A stretch of 47,571 nt of DNA, from assembly GCA_018240635.1 (NCBI GenBank), contig JAFEFJ010000004.1:1-47571 (forward strand), given 5' to 3'. This DNA comes from Pseudomonadota bacterium. GTDB lineage: Bacteria > Pseudomonadota > Alphaproteobacteria > Acetobacterales > Acetobacteraceae. Below are positions 1-9,381 of the stretch, piece after piece. The notes beneath the pieces are model-generated. The model was not told where the DNA came from. It did no database searches and saw only the letters and a list, made by a program, of their open reading frames with translations. Within the stretch, counting starts at the first letter, position 1, and the number at the start of each line of letters is the position of its first letter. The position numbers and the translations under genes are program-made.

Positions 1-9
1 GAAAATCAT
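1..9 (-). CDS. Possible start of a divergent gene (cut by left edge)
   Basis: On the minus strand an ATG at 9-7 opens a frame that leaves the window after three codons (Met-Ile-Phe). A good Shine-Dalgarno, GGAGGA, lies about 8 bases upstream at roughly 17-23. This is all that can be seen, so no function can be given. The gene would be transcribed away from the regulator at 163, making the space between them a divergent promoter region. Confidence 0.35.
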
Positions 10-162
10 GGTCGGGTCCTCCGCGTTGCGTCGATGGCGCGCAGACTGCGCCGATCGCCGGACCCGCGCTTTCAGGCGCGCTTGATTTCTCCTTCAGGCC
101 GGCTTGATTTGTGGTCCGGCGGATCGGCGCGGTATCGGAACCGCCCCAGCCCCGGGGGCCCC

Positions 163-1737
163 GTGATCTATCGCTTCGAGGATTGCACGCTCGACACCGG
201 CCGCCGCGAGCTGTGCCGCGGCGGCGTCCTCGTCGCGCTGGAGCCGCAGGTCTTCGACCTGCTGGCCTTCCTGATCGCCGCGCGGGACCGCGTGGTCAGC
301 CGGGACGACCTGCTGGAGCACGTCTGGCAGGGCCGCATCGTCTCGGAATCGACGCTCGCCAGCCGCCTGAACGCCGCGCGGTCCGCGATCGGCGACACCG
401 GCGCCGCGCAGCGCCTGATCCGCACCCTGCCGCGCAAGGGCGTCCGCTTCGTGGGCGAGGTGCGCGAAGCGGATACCGCCGGTAGCCCGTCACCCGCGCC
501 GGACGGACCCGCGTCCCCCATCGCGTGGCGCGCCGGCGCGCGCCTGCCGGCCGTCGCCGTCCTGCCCTTCGCCAATCTCAGCAACGATCCGGACCAGGAT
601 TACTTTGCCGACGGAATGGCGGAGGAGATCACCGCCGCCCTGTCGCGCAGCAGCGCGCTGCTCGTCATCGCCCGCAACTCCGCCTTCGCCTACCGGGACA
701 AGGCCGCCGACCTTCCCCTCGTCCGGCAGCAGCTCGGCGTCGCCTACGTCGTCGAAGGCAGCGTGCGGCGCAGCGGCGAGCGGCTGCGCATCACCGCCCA
801 GCTCGTCGATGCCGGGACCGGCGCGCATCTCTGGTCGGAGCGTTTCGACGGCGAATTGCGCGACGTGTTCGACCTGCAGGAGCGCGCCGCCGCCGCCATC
901 GCCGCGGCGATCGAGCCCACGCTGCAATCGGCCGAGATCGCGCGCCAGGAACGCGAGCGCCCCGCCCGGCTCGATGCCTACGATTTCCTGCTGCGCGCCA
1001 ACGCACTGCTTGCGGACTTCACCGCCACGTCGATGTTGGCCGCGCTCGACTGCCTGGACCGGGCGCTCGCCATCGACCCTGCCTATGCGCCTGCGATGGC
1101 CGCATCGGCGTATTGCCGCGCGCAGTGCCATTTCCAGGGATGGGTGCGGCAGGACGCGGCGGCGAAGGCCAACGCGGTCTGGCTTGCCTGGCGCGCCGTG
1201 TCGCTTGCGCCGAACGATCCGCAGGTGCTGTGGATGGCGGCCTTCGCCGTTTGGAACATGGCGCCGCAGGAAGGCGCCCGCGCGCGGGAGCTGTTCGGCC
1301 GGTCGTTGCTGATCAACCCGAACTCCGCCATCGCGCTCACGCTCGCCGGGTGGATCGAGACGATGTGCGGCAACGTGGCCGAGGGGCGCGCGATGGTCGA
1401 ACGCGCCCAGCTTCTCAATCCGCGCGATCCGAACGGATGGCTGATGGCGGGCGTGCGCGCGCTCGCCGCGGTGATCGAGGAGGATTACGCCGAAGCTGCC
1501 GACTGGGCCGAGCGGGCGCTGGCGCAGAACCGCCGCTTCGCCGTCGCGCTGCGCGTGCTGGCGGTGGCCAACGTGAAACTCGGCCGGACCGGCGGCGCAC
1601 GCCGGGCGGTCGCGGAGCTGCTCGCCATCGAGCCGGAGCTGACGGTGGCGGGCTTCTTCGCGCGCATCCCGGTGCCGCTCGAACGCATGGCGGCCACCTA
1701 CGCCGAGGCGCTGCGCGCCGCCGGATTGCCGGAATAA
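163..1737 (+). CDS. Winged-helix transcriptional regulator with TolB-like and TPR regions
   Basis: Likely one-component transcriptional regulator. Residues about 1-100 are an OmpR/CadC-type winged helix: they open with IYRFEDCTLDTGRREL and end in the typical RTLPRKGVRFVGEV hairpin. From about 127 comes a TolB-like segment (AVLPFANLSNDPDQDYFADG), often found in adenylate-cyclase-associated regulators. From about 290 to the end are Ala-rich TPR-like helical pairs. No transmembrane helix separates the DNA-binding and sensor parts, unlike CadC, so the protein is probably cytoplasmic. The GTG start at 163 is chosen because family members begin with this IYRF motif. An in-frame ATG at 34 would add 43 low-complexity residues. 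The ligand is unknown. The next gene is convergent, across a hairpin. Confidence 0.75.
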   Translation: MIYRFEDCTLDTGRRELCRGGVLVALEPQVFDLLAFLIAARDRVVSRDDLLEHVWQGRIVSESTLASRLNAARSAIGDTGAAQRLIRTLPRKGVRFVGEVREADTAGSPSPAPDGPASPIAWRAGARLPAVAVLPFANLSNDPDQDYFADGMAEEITAALSRSSALLVIARNSAFAYRDKAADLPLVRQQLGVAYVVEGSVRRSGERLRITAQLVDAGTGAHLWSERFDGELRDVFDLQERAAAAIAAAIEPTLQSAEIARQERERPARLDAYDFLLRANALLADFTATSMLAALDCLDRALAIDPAYAPAMAASAYCRAQCHFQGWVRQDAAAKANAVWLAWRAVSLAPNDPQVLWMAAFAVWNMAPQEGARARELFGRSLLINPNSAIALTLAGWIETMCGNVAEGRAMVERAQLLNPRDPNGWLMAGVRALAAVIEEDYAEAADWAERALAQNRRFAVALRVLAVANVKLGRTGGARRAVAELLAIEPELTVAGFFARIPVPLERMAATYAEALRAAGLPE

Positions 1738-1764
1738 GCGGCGGGCGCGTGGGCGCGCCGCCGC
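1738..1764. terminator. GC-rich hairpin between convergent genes
   Basis: An 11-bp stem with a one-base bulge (1738-1749 against 1754-1764, loop TGGG) sits directly after the regulator's stop codon and just before the end of the convergent aminotransferase gene. It has no T-tract. It probably acts as a bidirectional transcription stop or mRNA 3' stabiliser. Confidence 0.5.
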
Positions 1765-1770
1765 TTCGCC

Positions 1771-3105
1771 TCAGGCTTCCGCGAACAGCGTCGCCCGCGT
1801 CTCCAGGAAATCGGCCACCGCGTTTGCCAGCTTGTCGCACTCGGCGTCGCCGATCGGCAGCATCAGCGCCATCATGCCGCGCCGCGCCAGCCAGATGCCG
1901 TGGGCCAGCATGTCGAAGAAGAACAGCTCCTTCAGCTTCTGGTCGCCCTTCGCCGCATCCGCCGGCGAGCGGACCGGGCCGCGCAGCATGTGCACCGCCA
2001 GCATCGAGCCGATGCCGGTGAACTGCATCGGCGCGTCGGCCGCGCGGCACAGCGCGTTCAGCCGCTCGCGCAGCGCGTCGCCGCGGGCGTTCAGGGCCTT
2101 CGCGGCCTCGGGCGTGTAGACCTCGCTCAAGCCCACCAGCCCCGCGCTCATGGTCAGCACGTTGTTGTTGAACGTGCCCGCGTGCGGCAGCGCGTCCGGG
2201 CGGCGGGGGTCGAACATGTCGATGATCTCGGCGCGGCCGCCGAAGGCGCCGAAGGACATGCCGCCGCCGATGTATTTGCCGAGCGTCGTCAGGTCGGGCG
2301 TCACGCCGTGCACCGCCTGCAACCCGCCGGGGGAGAGGCGGGAGGTCATCACCTCGTCCAGCAGCAGCAGCGCGCCCACCTTCTTCGTCGCGGCGCGCAG
2401 CGCCTGCAGGAATGCGGGCTCGGCCGCGATGCAGCCGCCGCCGCCCATCATCGGCTCCAGCGCGACCACGGCCAGCTCCGGCCCGTGCTGCTCGATCAGC
2501 GCGACCGTCGCCTCGGTGTCGTTGTAGGGCGCGACGACGTAGGGGAAGGGCGCGTTGATCGGGCTGCCGCCGCCGGCGAAGGTGAACACGCCGCCGTGGT
2601 AGCCGCCGTTGAACACCATCACCTTCGGGCGCTTGGTGAAGTGCCGCGCGAGGCTGATCGCCATCAGGTTCGCCTCGGTGCCCGAGTTGGTGAAGCGCAC
2701 CCGCTCGAGCGAGGGGAACCGCGCGCAGACGGCGCGGGCGAAGCGCGCCTCGGTCACCGTGTGGCCGCCGAGGTTGATGCCGTTGTTCAGCGCGGTGTCG
2801 ATCGCGCGGCGGATCACCGGGTGCGAGTGGCCGTACAGCCCCGCCGTGTATTCGCCCAGGAAATCGACGTATTCCGCGCCGTCCAGGTCCCACAGCCGGC
2901 AGCCCTCGCCGCGCACGAAGCCGAGCGGGAACGGGTCGTAGTAGAGCACCGTGCGCGTGTTGCCGCCGGGCATCACGGCGGTCGCCTCCACCGCGCGCGC
3001 GAGGCTTTTCGGGTTGCGCGTCACGTAGGCCTCGCGCGCCTCGGCCAGCACGGCATCGATCGCGGCGTTGCGCAAGGTCGCAGGGGCGGCGGCTGTTTCG
3101 CTCAT
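1771..3105 (-). CDS. Class III aminotransferase, glutamate-1-semialdehyde aminomutase-like
   Basis: PLP-dependent fold-type I enzyme of 444 residues in the HemL-like branch of class III aminotransferases. Seen: SGTEAN at about 141-146 (cofactor phosphate contact), the DEV motif at 250-252, and the presumed Schiff-base Lys277 in LGKYIGGG. The sequence departs from true HemL and is not next to haem genes. It may act on another amino acid or amino ketone, and the substrate cannot be read from sequence. The start at 3105 is chosen because GGAGAG lies about 7 bases upstream and the protein then begins MSETAAAP. A longer frame to 3147 lacks support. Confidence 0.85.
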   Translation of the reverse strand: MSETAAAPATLRNAAIDAVLAEAREAYVTRNPKSLARAVEATAVMPGGNTRTVLYYDPFPLGFVRGEGCRLWDLDGAEYVDFLGEYTAGLYGHSHPVIRRAIDTALNNGINLGGHTVTEARFARAVCARFPSLERVRFTNSGTEANLMAISLARHFTKRPKVMVFNGGYHGGVFTFAGGGSPINAPFPYVVAPYNDTEATVALIEQHGPELAVVALEPMMGGGGCIAAEPAFLQALRAATKKVGALLLLDEVMTSRLSPGGLQAVHGVTPDLTTLGKYIGGGMSFGAFGGRAEIIDMFDPRRPDALPHAGTFNNNVLTMSAGLVGLSEVYTPEAAKALNARGDALRERLNALCRAADAPMQFTGIGSMLAVHMLRGPVRSPADAAKGDQKLKELFFFDMLAHGIWLARRGMMALMLPIGDAECDKLANAVADFLETRATLFAEA

Positions 3106-3184
3106 TGTGCTCTCCGGGCAGGGGCTCGCGGGGTCAACTGTGGGCACTATGCACCCAACACGCGGGCACGTCAGCGTTTGCCGA

Positions 3185-3212
3185 TCAGTGCTTGCGGGTC
3201 AGTGCTTCCGGG
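3185..3212. repeat. 14-bp tandem duplication at a gene end
   Basis: Two adjacent 14-base copies, TCAGTGCTTGCGGG (3185-3198) and TCAGTGCTTCCGGG (3199-3212), differ at one base. The right copy supplies the last codons and stop of the DUF2842 gene on the minus strand. The left copy repeats them just past the stop, probably by slipped-strand duplication. Confidence 0.8.
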
Positions 3213-3390
3213 CGGCCCAGAACATCAGCCACTTCGTGGGCCACACCCACAGCACGCCCGCGGCCAGGAAATACAGCGCCTGCACCGACCAATGCAGCGG
3301 CGCGATCAGGTCCGCCAGCGTCACCGCCGCGCCGACATACAGCGTGAACCCGATCAGGAAGACGACGATGGCGATGGCAATGCGCGGCAT
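3199..3390 (-). CDS. DUF2842 family small membrane protein
   Basis: A 63-residue protein with two hydrophobic segments (about 3-25 and 36-52) separated by [13 protein letters not shown]. The start [14 protein letters not shown], the conserved LHW and the [11 protein letters not shown] end match the DUF2842 family of short inner-membrane proteins, mostly from Alphaproteobacteria. The family function is unknown. The gene is divergent from apt, with about 135 bases between the starts. Other frames here are longer but lack this family match. Confidence 0.75.
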   Translation of the reverse strand: MPRIAIAIVVFLIGFTLYVGAAVTLADLIAPLHWSVQALYFLAAGVLWVWPTKWLMFWAARKH

Positions 3391-3525
3391 GAAATCGGCC
3401 GGGGGTCCGGTGCGGTGGTGCGGCGGAAGGCCAGCCGCTATACAACCGCGCCCCGCCCAACCCAACCCTGGCGGCCCAACCCCGCCCTCCAGAACAAGGC
3501 CCGACGCGCGCATGGACCTGCCCAC

Positions 3526-4041
3526 ATGGACCTGAAGGACCACATCCGCGGCATCCCGGATTTCCCGAAGCCCGGCATCCTGTTCTACGACATCTCCACC
3601 CTGCTGCGGGACGCCGATGCCTGGCAGGTCGCGATGGGGCGGATGGCGAAGGCGGTGCGCGCCTACCAGCCCGACCTCGTCGCCGGCATCGAAAGCCGCG
3701 GCTTCCTGATCGCCGCGCCGCTGGCGCTCAAGCTCGGCTGCGGCTTCATCATGCTGCGCAAGCGCGGCAAGCTGCCCGGCGAGACGGTGGGGCTCGACTA
3801 CGACCTCGAATACGGCACCGACCGGATCGAGATGCAGGCCGACGCGATCGAGAAGGGCCAGCGCGTGGTGGTGGTGGACGACCTGCTCGCCACCGGCGGC
3901 ACGCTGGCGGCCGGCATCAAGCTGCTGCGCCGCCAGGGCGCCGTGGTTCCCGCCGCCGCCGCGCTGATCGAGCTTGCCGCGCTCAACGGCCGCTCGCGCG
4001 TCGATGTGCCGGTGGACGCGCTCGTCACCTACGCCGAGTAG
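3526..4041 (+). CDS. apt: Adenine phosphoribosyltransferase
   Basis: Purine salvage enzyme making AMP from adenine and PRPP in the cytoplasm. The 171-residue length is normal for Apt. Seen: the start [26 protein letters not shown] at 55-60, and the PRPP-binding loop [14 protein letters not shown] at 114-127 with its two acidic residues and Thr-Gly-Gly. The ATG at 3526 starts exactly at the family's usual beginning. An ATG 14 bases upstream (3512) is in another frame and stops at once. Transcribed alone, convergent with nothing nearby. Confidence 0.95.
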   Translation: MDLKDHIRGIPDFPKPGILFYDISTLLRDADAWQVAMGRMAKAVRAYQPDLVAGIESRGFLIAAPLALKLGCGFIMLRKRGKLPGETVGLDYDLEYGTDRIEMQADAIEKGQRVVVVDDLLATGGTLAAGIKLLRRQGAVVPAAAALIELAALNGRSRVDVPVDALVTYAE

Positions 4042-4108
4042 CGTCCGGCGGGCCTCGGCCACACGCCGCTTGGGTCCGGCGGCGCTTCGGGCTATCCAGG
4101 CTCCCGGG

Positions 4109-5233
4109 ATGGGACCGAAGACGGGAACCGGGCGGCCGCTGGGGCGGCGGCGCGCCCTCGGCCTGCTTGCCGGCCTGCCACTCGCGGGACTGGCGGGGCG
4201 CGCGCGCGCGGCCTCCCCGTCCCGCCTGCAATCGCTGTTCGTCGGCCCCGCCATGGCGGCGCCCGGCCCCTCGCCGACCGGCTTCCCGGACGGCGCCACC
4301 ATCGTCGTCGGCGGGCCGGAGGGCGGCGGGCTCGATGCCTGGTCGCGGGTGATCGTCCCCGCGCTCGGCCAGGCGATGCCGCCCGGCATCACGCTGCACC
4401 GCACGCTTTCGGGCGGCGCCGACGGCGTGACCGCCGCCAACCAGTTCGACGCGCGGGGCATGCCGGACGGGCAGAGCGTGCTGCTCGCCCCCGGCCTTGC
4501 CGCCACCGCCTGGCTGGTGGGCGATCCGCGCGCGCAGTTCGATGTCGGCCACTGGGTGCCGGTGATGGCGGGGGCCACGCCCGGCGTGGTGATGGCGCGC
4601 GGCGGCGCGGCGGGCGTGGCGCGCGGCCGGCGGCCCCGCATCGCCGCCGCCTCGCCCGCGGGGCCGGACCTGCCGGCGCTGCTCGCGCTCGATCTGCTAC
4701 AGGCCGACGCGGTGCCGGTCTTCGGCCTCGCCGAACCCGCGCAGGTCGCCGACGCGCTGCGCCACGGCGCGGTGGATGCCGTGTTCGTGCATGGCGAGCG
4801 CGCGCCCGACCGCATCGCGGTGCTGGCGGAATCGGGCGCGCTGCCGGCCTTCTCGCTCGGCACCCGCGACGCCGCCGGCGCCTTCGCGCGCGATCCGCTC
4901 TATCCCGACCTGCCTGCCTTCGCCGAGCTGCTGACTGCCGCTGGCGGCCGCGCCTCCGGTCCGCTGTTCGATGCCTGGTGCGCCGTCGCCGCCGCGGGCC
5001 AGATGGAATTCGGCCTGATGCTGCCGCACCTGACCCCTGCCGCGCTCGTCGCGCTGTGGCGCCGCGCCGGGGCGGTGGCCGCGCAGGCGCCCGAGGTGCA
5101 GGCCACCGCCGCCGCGCTCGCCGTGCGCGCCTCCGCCGGAGCGGACACCGTGGCGCCCCTGGTGCCGGGCGCCGAGGCGCTGCTGGAACTGCGCCGCTGG
5201 CTCGCCGCGCGCTTCAACTGGCACCCGACATGA
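4109..5233 (+). CDS. TctC-like periplasmic solute-binding protein
   Basis: Probably an exported binding protein of the Bug/TctC kind, which bind carboxylates for tripartite tricarboxylate transporters. The N-terminus carries RRRALGLLAGLPLAGLAG followed by RARA, resembling a Tat or Sec signal. After it come GGPEGGGLDAWSRVIVPALG and the TLSGGADGVTAANQF region that in TctC proteins forms the ligand pocket. At 374 residues it is slightly longer than typical (about 320). No tctA/tctB membrane genes lie beside it, as is common for the large orphan Bug families in Acetobacteraceae and Burkholderiales. The family call is moderately secure; the ligand is unknown. Confidence 0.65.
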   Translation: MGPKTGTGRPLGRRRALGLLAGLPLAGLAGRARAASPSRLQSLFVGPAMAAPGPSPTGFPDGATIVVGGPEGGGLDAWSRVIVPALGQAMPPGITLHRTLSGGADGVTAANQFDARGMPDGQSVLLAPGLAATAWLVGDPRAQFDVGHWVPVMAGATPGVVMARGGAAGVARGRRPRIAAASPAGPDLPALLALDLLQADAVPVFGLAEPAQVADALRHGAVDAVFVHGERAPDRIAVLAESGALPAFSLGTRDAAGAFARDPLYPDLPAFAELLTAAGGRASGPLFDAWCAVAAAGQMEFGLMLPHLTPAALVALWRRAGAVAAQAPEVQATAAALAVRASAGADTVAPLVPGAEALLELRRWLAARFNWHPT

Positions 5234-5323
5234 CGCGGCACGGCAGGCGCCGGCGCGCGGCGTAAGCGCGCGGTTAACCTTCGGCAAGCAGGCTCGGCCG
5301 ATCGCAGCGTCCGGACGATCCGC

Positions 5324-6310
5324 ATGACGGAGCCTCCCGCCCGCCCCCCGCGTCTGGCCTTCCTGCTGCTCCGCGGGCTCGACCATTTCGCGCCGGACCT
5401 GATCGCCGGTCTGCCCCGCGCTTCGGGGTGGGAGGTGCGGCCCTTCCATGTCGCCGGCCCCGCCGACCTGGCCGAGGCGCTGGCCTGGGCCGCCGCGCCG
5501 GGCGATGCGGTTTGGTTCGAGTTCTGCTGGCCGCCATTCCCGCGCCTGATCGCCGAGACCGATTTCGGCCCGCGCCGCGTCATGGTCCGTGTCCACCGGA
5601 TCGAGGCGATGGAGACGCCGCATGTCGCGCAGACCGACTGGTGCAAGGTGGACGATGCGATCGTCGTCAGCCCGGACATGGCCGCCCGTGTCCGCCGCGC
5701 TGCGCCGGGCATCCTGGGGCGCACGCGGCTCTGGGTTGTGCTGAACGGCCTCGATACGGCCCGCTTTGTCCCGTCCCATTCGTGGAACCCGCATCGCATC
5801 GGCTGGTGCGGCCTGATGATCGCGCGCAAGAACCCCGCGCTCGCGCTGCAGATCCTGCACGCGCTGCGCCGGCGCGATCCCGCCTACCGGCTGCATATCT
5901 GCGCCAATGGCGGCGACGGGCTGGCGGGCGACAGTTTCCTGCACCTGATGCGGCGGATGGCGCTGCAGGACGCGGTCCGCTTCGACGGCGCCATCGCGCG
6001 CGAGGCGATGCCTGCCTGGCACGCCGCCAACGGCGTGCTGCTGCACACCAGCCTGCACGAGAGCTTCGGCTACGCCATCGCCGAAGCCGCCGCCGCCGGC
6101 GCCGATCTCTGCGTGCTGGACCATCCGGGGGCCGCCGATTTCTGGCCCGACGCCGTCCGCTTCGCGACGGTCGAGGAAGCCGCCGCCATCATCCAATCCG
6201 CCGCCCCCAACCGCTGGCGCGCCCATGTGGAACGCAACTTCTCCCTCGACCGCCAGCTCGAAGCCGTCGCCGCGCTGCTGAACGAAACGCCGGCCCGCCA
6301 GGTCGCATGA
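5324..6310 (+). CDS. GT4-type glycosyltransferase
   Basis: A 328-residue GT-B-fold glycosyltransferase. The C-terminal half shows the retaining-transferase pattern: IGWCGLMIARKNPALALQIL (strand and helix after the hinge), later HESFGYAIAEAAAAG, which matches the E-x7-E nucleotide-sugar motif of GT4 enzymes. The N-terminal half has a conserved-looking RVHRIEAMETPHV stretch. It may work with the polysaccharide or flagellin-modification genes nearby, but it is convergent with them and no acceptor can be inferred. An isolated TTAACC lies about 50 bases upstream. Confidence 0.75.
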   Translation: MTEPPARPPRLAFLLLRGLDHFAPDLIAGLPRASGWEVRPFHVAGPADLAEALAWAAAPGDAVWFEFCWPPFPRLIAETDFGPRRVMVRVHRIEAMETPHVAQTDWCKVDDAIVVSPDMAARVRRAAPGILGRTRLWVVLNGLDTARFVPSHSWNPHRIGWCGLMIARKNPALALQILHALRRRDPAYRLHICANGGDGLAGDSFLHLMRRMALQDAVRFDGAIAREAMPAWHAANGVLLHTSLHESFGYAIAEAAAAGADLCVLDHPGAADFWPDAVRFATVEEAAAIIQSAAPNRWRAHVERNFSLDRQLEAVAALLNETPARQVA

Positions 6311-6319
6311 CGTCCCCAG

Positions 6320-6378
6320 CCCCTCTCCGCCCGCGCGCGGGGGGGGGAGAGGGAGGGGACCATCGCCGCGGGCGATGG
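6320..6378. terminator. Two successive hairpins between convergent genes
   Basis: The first hairpin pairs CCCTCTCC (6321-6328) with GGAGAGGG (6346-6353) around a GC-rich core. The second pairs CCATCGCC (6360-6367) with GGCGATGG (6371-6378) around a three-base loop. They fill the gap between the glycosyltransferase and the convergent methyltransferase. Both can form on either strand, so they suit a bidirectional stop. Confidence 0.55.
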
Positions 6379-6403
6379 GAGGGCGAGGTGGGACCGGACC
6401 CTC

Positions 6404-7051
6404 CTACGCCGCGGGCACCCGCACCACGCAACCGTCATCCGCCGCCCCGGTCCGCCCATACAGGAAGAAATCCGCGAACGAGGTCTCGTCCGGCCGCGCC
6501 GGGTCGAACGGGTACGGGTTCGGCAGATGCGCGAGCAGCCGCCAGCCCGGCTGCGTCGCCGCCACCGCCTCGGTGAAGCGCCGGTGGCGCACATGCAGGC
6601 TCGGCCAGCCCTGCTCGGCGTTGCTCGAATAGATCAGCACGTAGCGCCGCGCGCGGGCGAACAGCAGCGCCAGATGCGCGGCGAAGGCCGCGTCCTCGAC
6701 CAGATGGAAGATCACGTCGAGCGACAGCGCGAGGTCCGCCGGCGGCGCCTCCGCCGCGCGGTCGGCGGTCAGGAAGCGCATATGCGTCCGCCCCGCGAAG
6801 CGCGCCGCGCAGCGCGCCACCGTGGTGGGCGACACGTCCAGCCCGACATAGGCGGGCGCCTCCAGCAGCGCGGCCAATTCTCCGTCGCCGCAACCGAGAT
6901 CGAGCACGCTGCCGATGCCGTTCTCCGCGATCAGCCCGTTCACCAGCGCCGCCTTGCAGGCCAGCAGCCTTCCGCGCGATCCGCTGCCCGAGGTGCCGCC
7001 GCCGCCGTAGCGCGCCTCCCAGTAGGCGGCCGAGGAGAACCCCGCGTTCAT
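6404..7051 (-). CDS. Class I SAM-dependent methyltransferase
   Basis: A 215-residue Rossmann-fold methyltransferase. Motif I is VLDLGCGDGELAALLE at about residues 49-64, followed by YVGLDVSPTTV (motif II acidic region) and DLALSLDVIFHLVED (motif IV). Its ATG overlaps the stop of the upstream TPR glycosyltransferase gene by four bases, so the two are translationally coupled. It ends the long minus-strand flagellar run that carries flagellin. A role in methylating a sugar or protein of the filament is plausible from context; the substrate is not evident. Confidence 0.8.
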   Translation of the reverse strand: MNAGFSSAAYWEARYGGGGTSGSGSRGRLLACKAALVNGLIAENGIGSVLDLGCGDGELAALLEAPAYVGLDVSPTTVARCAARFAGRTHMRFLTADRAAEAPPADLALSLDVIFHLVEDAAFAAHLALLFARARRYVLIYSSNAEQGWPSLHVRHRRFTEAVAATQPGWRLLAHLPNPYPFDPARPDETSFADFFLYGRTGAADDGCVVRVPAA

Positions 7052-9381
7052 GCCGCCTCCGCGTCGCCGGCGCGGTTGGGCTCAGCCTGCGTCTGCCGGG
7101 CGCACCAGTCGCGCCATGCATGGCGCAGCGCCGCGCCGAGGTTGCGTCCGAAACGGCGCGCATCGCAGAGCGGGCTCGCCTTCACCCGCGCGCGCAGCCC
7201 GGCGCGCAGCGCCGCCAGTGCGGCGATGTCGGCGGCCTTCGCCACAGCCAGCGCCTCGTACCCCGCGAGATCGGGCGCGACCCAGTCGCCCAGACCCGCA
7301 TTGGTCATGTGGCTCGCGGAATGGCGGCTCGCGAAGCTCTCGCCCGGCATCGTCACCGTCGGCACGCCCATCCACAGCGCCTCGCACGTTGTCAGGCCGC
7401 CGGAATAGGGGAAGGGGTCCAGGTGGATGTCGATATCGGCGTATTGCCCCAGCAGATAGCGGTGGGCCGAGCCGCCGCGCAGCTCCAGCCGGTCCGCGCC
7501 GATGCCGTGGCGGGCGAATTCCGCTGCCGTGTCGGCGGCGATCTCGGCGTCCGACAGCGGGATTGCCTTCAGCACGAAGCGCGCATCCGGCACCCGGTGC
7601 AGGATGCGGCACCAGGCCGCGATCACGGCGGGCGTGACCTTCGCGAGATTGTTGAAGCAGCCGAATGTGACGTGCCCGCGCGCCAGCGCCGGCAGGGGGG
7701 CGACGTCCGGCGCGTGCGGCGGCGGGCTGTAGCACACGTAGCCGTCGGGCAGGCGGAGCAGCCGTTCGGTATAGAACCGTTCGTAACCATCGGGCGTTTC
7801 GCGCGGATCGGTCAGGAACCAGTCCATCGCTGGCACGCCGCTCGTGTGCGCCTGCATCCCCACCCATTTCACCTGCACCGGCGCGAACCGCAGCGCGCAG
7901 GCGGCAAGCCGCCCGGTGTCGCCCCAGCCGCCGAGATCGACCAGCACGTCCAGCGCCAGCGCGCGTCCGAGCGCGGCGAGCGCCTCGTCCTCCAGCCCGT
8001 CGGTGTCGTGCCATTCGCGCGCGATCGCGGCGAAGCGGCGGGCCATCGGATCGTCTGCCGCCTGCGGACCCAGGCAGACCAGCGCGAACGCATCCGGGTC
8101 GAGCGATTCGAAGCCCGCTACCGTCAGCCAGCCCACCGGGTGCGTCTTCAGCGCGCCCGACAGCAGCCCCACGCGCAGCCGCCGCCGCGGATCGGGCGGG
8201 TTGGGCCAGGCTTCGTCGCGCGGCGCGGGCAGGCAGGCGGCGCAGTCCCGCGCGGCACGCAACAGCGCCGCCGCCGGCGTCGCGTCCTGGTAGACGAGGC
8301 AGTTGTAGAACGCCCGGCGCGGCAGCAGCGCATCGGGCGCGCGCGCCACCGCCTCGGCGGCGATGTCCTGCGCCTCGCGCTGCCGGCCGACCGACAGCGT
8401 GGCGGTGGCGAGGTTTGCAAGCTCGGCCGGCGAGGCGCCGTGCCGCTCGCGCAGCGCAAGCAGGATGCGCTGCGCCTCCGGGTGGCGCTGCAGCCGCATC
8501 AGCACGGCGGCGAGATCGTTCTGGATGCGCGGGTTGTCGGGCTCGGCCTCGGCCGCGCGGCGCAGCACGCGCTCTGCGTCGCGCAGCCGGTGGGCGCGGG
8601 CCAGCATCCCGCCCAGCAGGCCGAGCGGTCCCGGCGCGTCCGGCGCCAGTGCCACCGCCACCTCCAGCGCATCGGCCGCGCCGTCGCGGTCGCGCAGCCG
8701 CTCGCGGATCAGCCCTATCGTGACATGCGCGCTCACGTCCAGCGGATCGCGCGCCGCCGCGGCTTCCAGCCGCGCGCATTCCGCCTCCAGCCGTCCGGCG
8801 GCGGCGGCGGCCTCCGCCAGCCGCACCGCGATGTCGATGCGCCCGGCCGAGCGTGCGCGGGCCTCGGCGAAGGCGGCGCAGGCCGCGGCGGCATCGCCCG
8901 CCTGCGCATGGGCGAGCCCGAGCGCGTCCCATGCGTCGGCGCGGTCCGGCCACAGCGCGCAGCTTTGCGCGAGCAGCAGGCACGCCTCGGCGGCTTCCCC
9001 CGCCTGCATCCGCAGCACGCCGAGGCCGATCAGCGCCTCCGCCCGCATCGGGTCGATCGCCAGCACGCGCCGGTATGCGGCCTCCGCGCCCGCGCGGTCC
9101 TCGCGCCGGCGGAGGCACTCGGCGATGCGCAGCGGCGGCTCGTCCCAGCCGGGATGCCGGGCCTCCAGCGCCGCCATCTCGGTGAGCGCCGCCTCCGCCT
9201 CACCCGCGCCTTCCAGCGCCAGCGCGGCGTTCAGCGCCGTGACGGGGGAGGCGTCGCCCAGCGCGGCCGCGGCGCGCAACGCTTCCAGCGCCTCCGCGTG
9301 GCGGCCCTCGCGCAGCAGCGCGACGCCGCGGGCCGCTTCGTTCCCGGCGCCCAACGGCGCGTCCGCGAGGTCAGTGAACAT
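7048..9381 (-). CDS. TPR O-GlcNAc-transferase-like (GT41) enzyme, probable flagellin glycosyltransferase
   Basis: A 777-residue soluble two-part protein. Residues about 10-370 are TPR-like repeats. Residues about 400-750 match the catalytic half of the OGT/SPINDLY family (GT41). Seen: the LKTHPVGW region with His414, FNNLAKVTP with Lys581 (position of the essential OGT lysine), DIHLDPFPYSGGLTTCEALW at 651-670, and TVTMPGESFASRHSAS. The ATG overlaps the preceding TPR methyltransferase by 11 bases. In Caulobacter the TPR protein FlmG glycosylates flagellins, and flagellin lies a few genes upstream here. Flagellin as target is inferred from architecture and position. The sugar donor is unknown, and no pseudaminic acid genes are in the window. 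Confidence 0.8.
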   Translation of the reverse strand: MFTDLADAPLGAGNEAARGVALLREGRHAEALEALRAAAALGDASPVTALNAALALEGAGEAEAALTEMAALEARHPGWDEPPLRIAECLRRREDRAGAEAAYRRVLAIDPMRAEALIGLGVLRMQAGEAAEACLLLAQSCALWPDRADAWDALGLAHAQAGDAAAACAAFAEARARSAGRIDIAVRLAEAAAAAGRLEAECARLEAAAARDPLDVSAHVTIGLIRERLRDRDGAADALEVAVALAPDAPGPLGLLGGMLARAHRLRDAERVLRRAAEAEPDNPRIQNDLAAVLMRLQRHPEAQRILLALRERHGASPAELANLATATLSVGRQREAQDIAAEAVARAPDALLPRRAFYNCLVYQDATPAAALLRAARDCAACLPAPRDEAWPNPPDPRRRLRVGLLSGALKTHPVGWLTVAGFESLDPDAFALVCLGPQAADDPMARRFAAIAREWHDTDGLEDEALAALGRALALDVLVDLGGWGDTGRLAACALRFAPVQVKWVGMQAHTSGVPAMDWFLTDPRETPDGYERFYTERLLRLPDGYVCYSPPPHAPDVAPLPALARGHVTFGCFNNLAKVTPAVIAAWCRILHRVPDARFVLKAIPLSDAEIAADTAAEFARHGIGADRLELRGGSAHRYLLGQYADIDIHLDPFPYSGGLTTCEALWMGVPTVTMPGESFASRHSASHMTNAGLGDWVAPDLAGYEALAVAKAADIAALAALRAGLRARVKASPLCDARRFGRNLGAALRHAWRDWCARQTQAEPNRAGDAEAA

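Noticed and set aside
5262-5280. GTAA/TTAA pair before the GT4-type glycosyltransferase as a CtrA site
   Set aside because: The spacing is 8 bases instead of 7 and only one half is a full TTAA; there is no supporting context.
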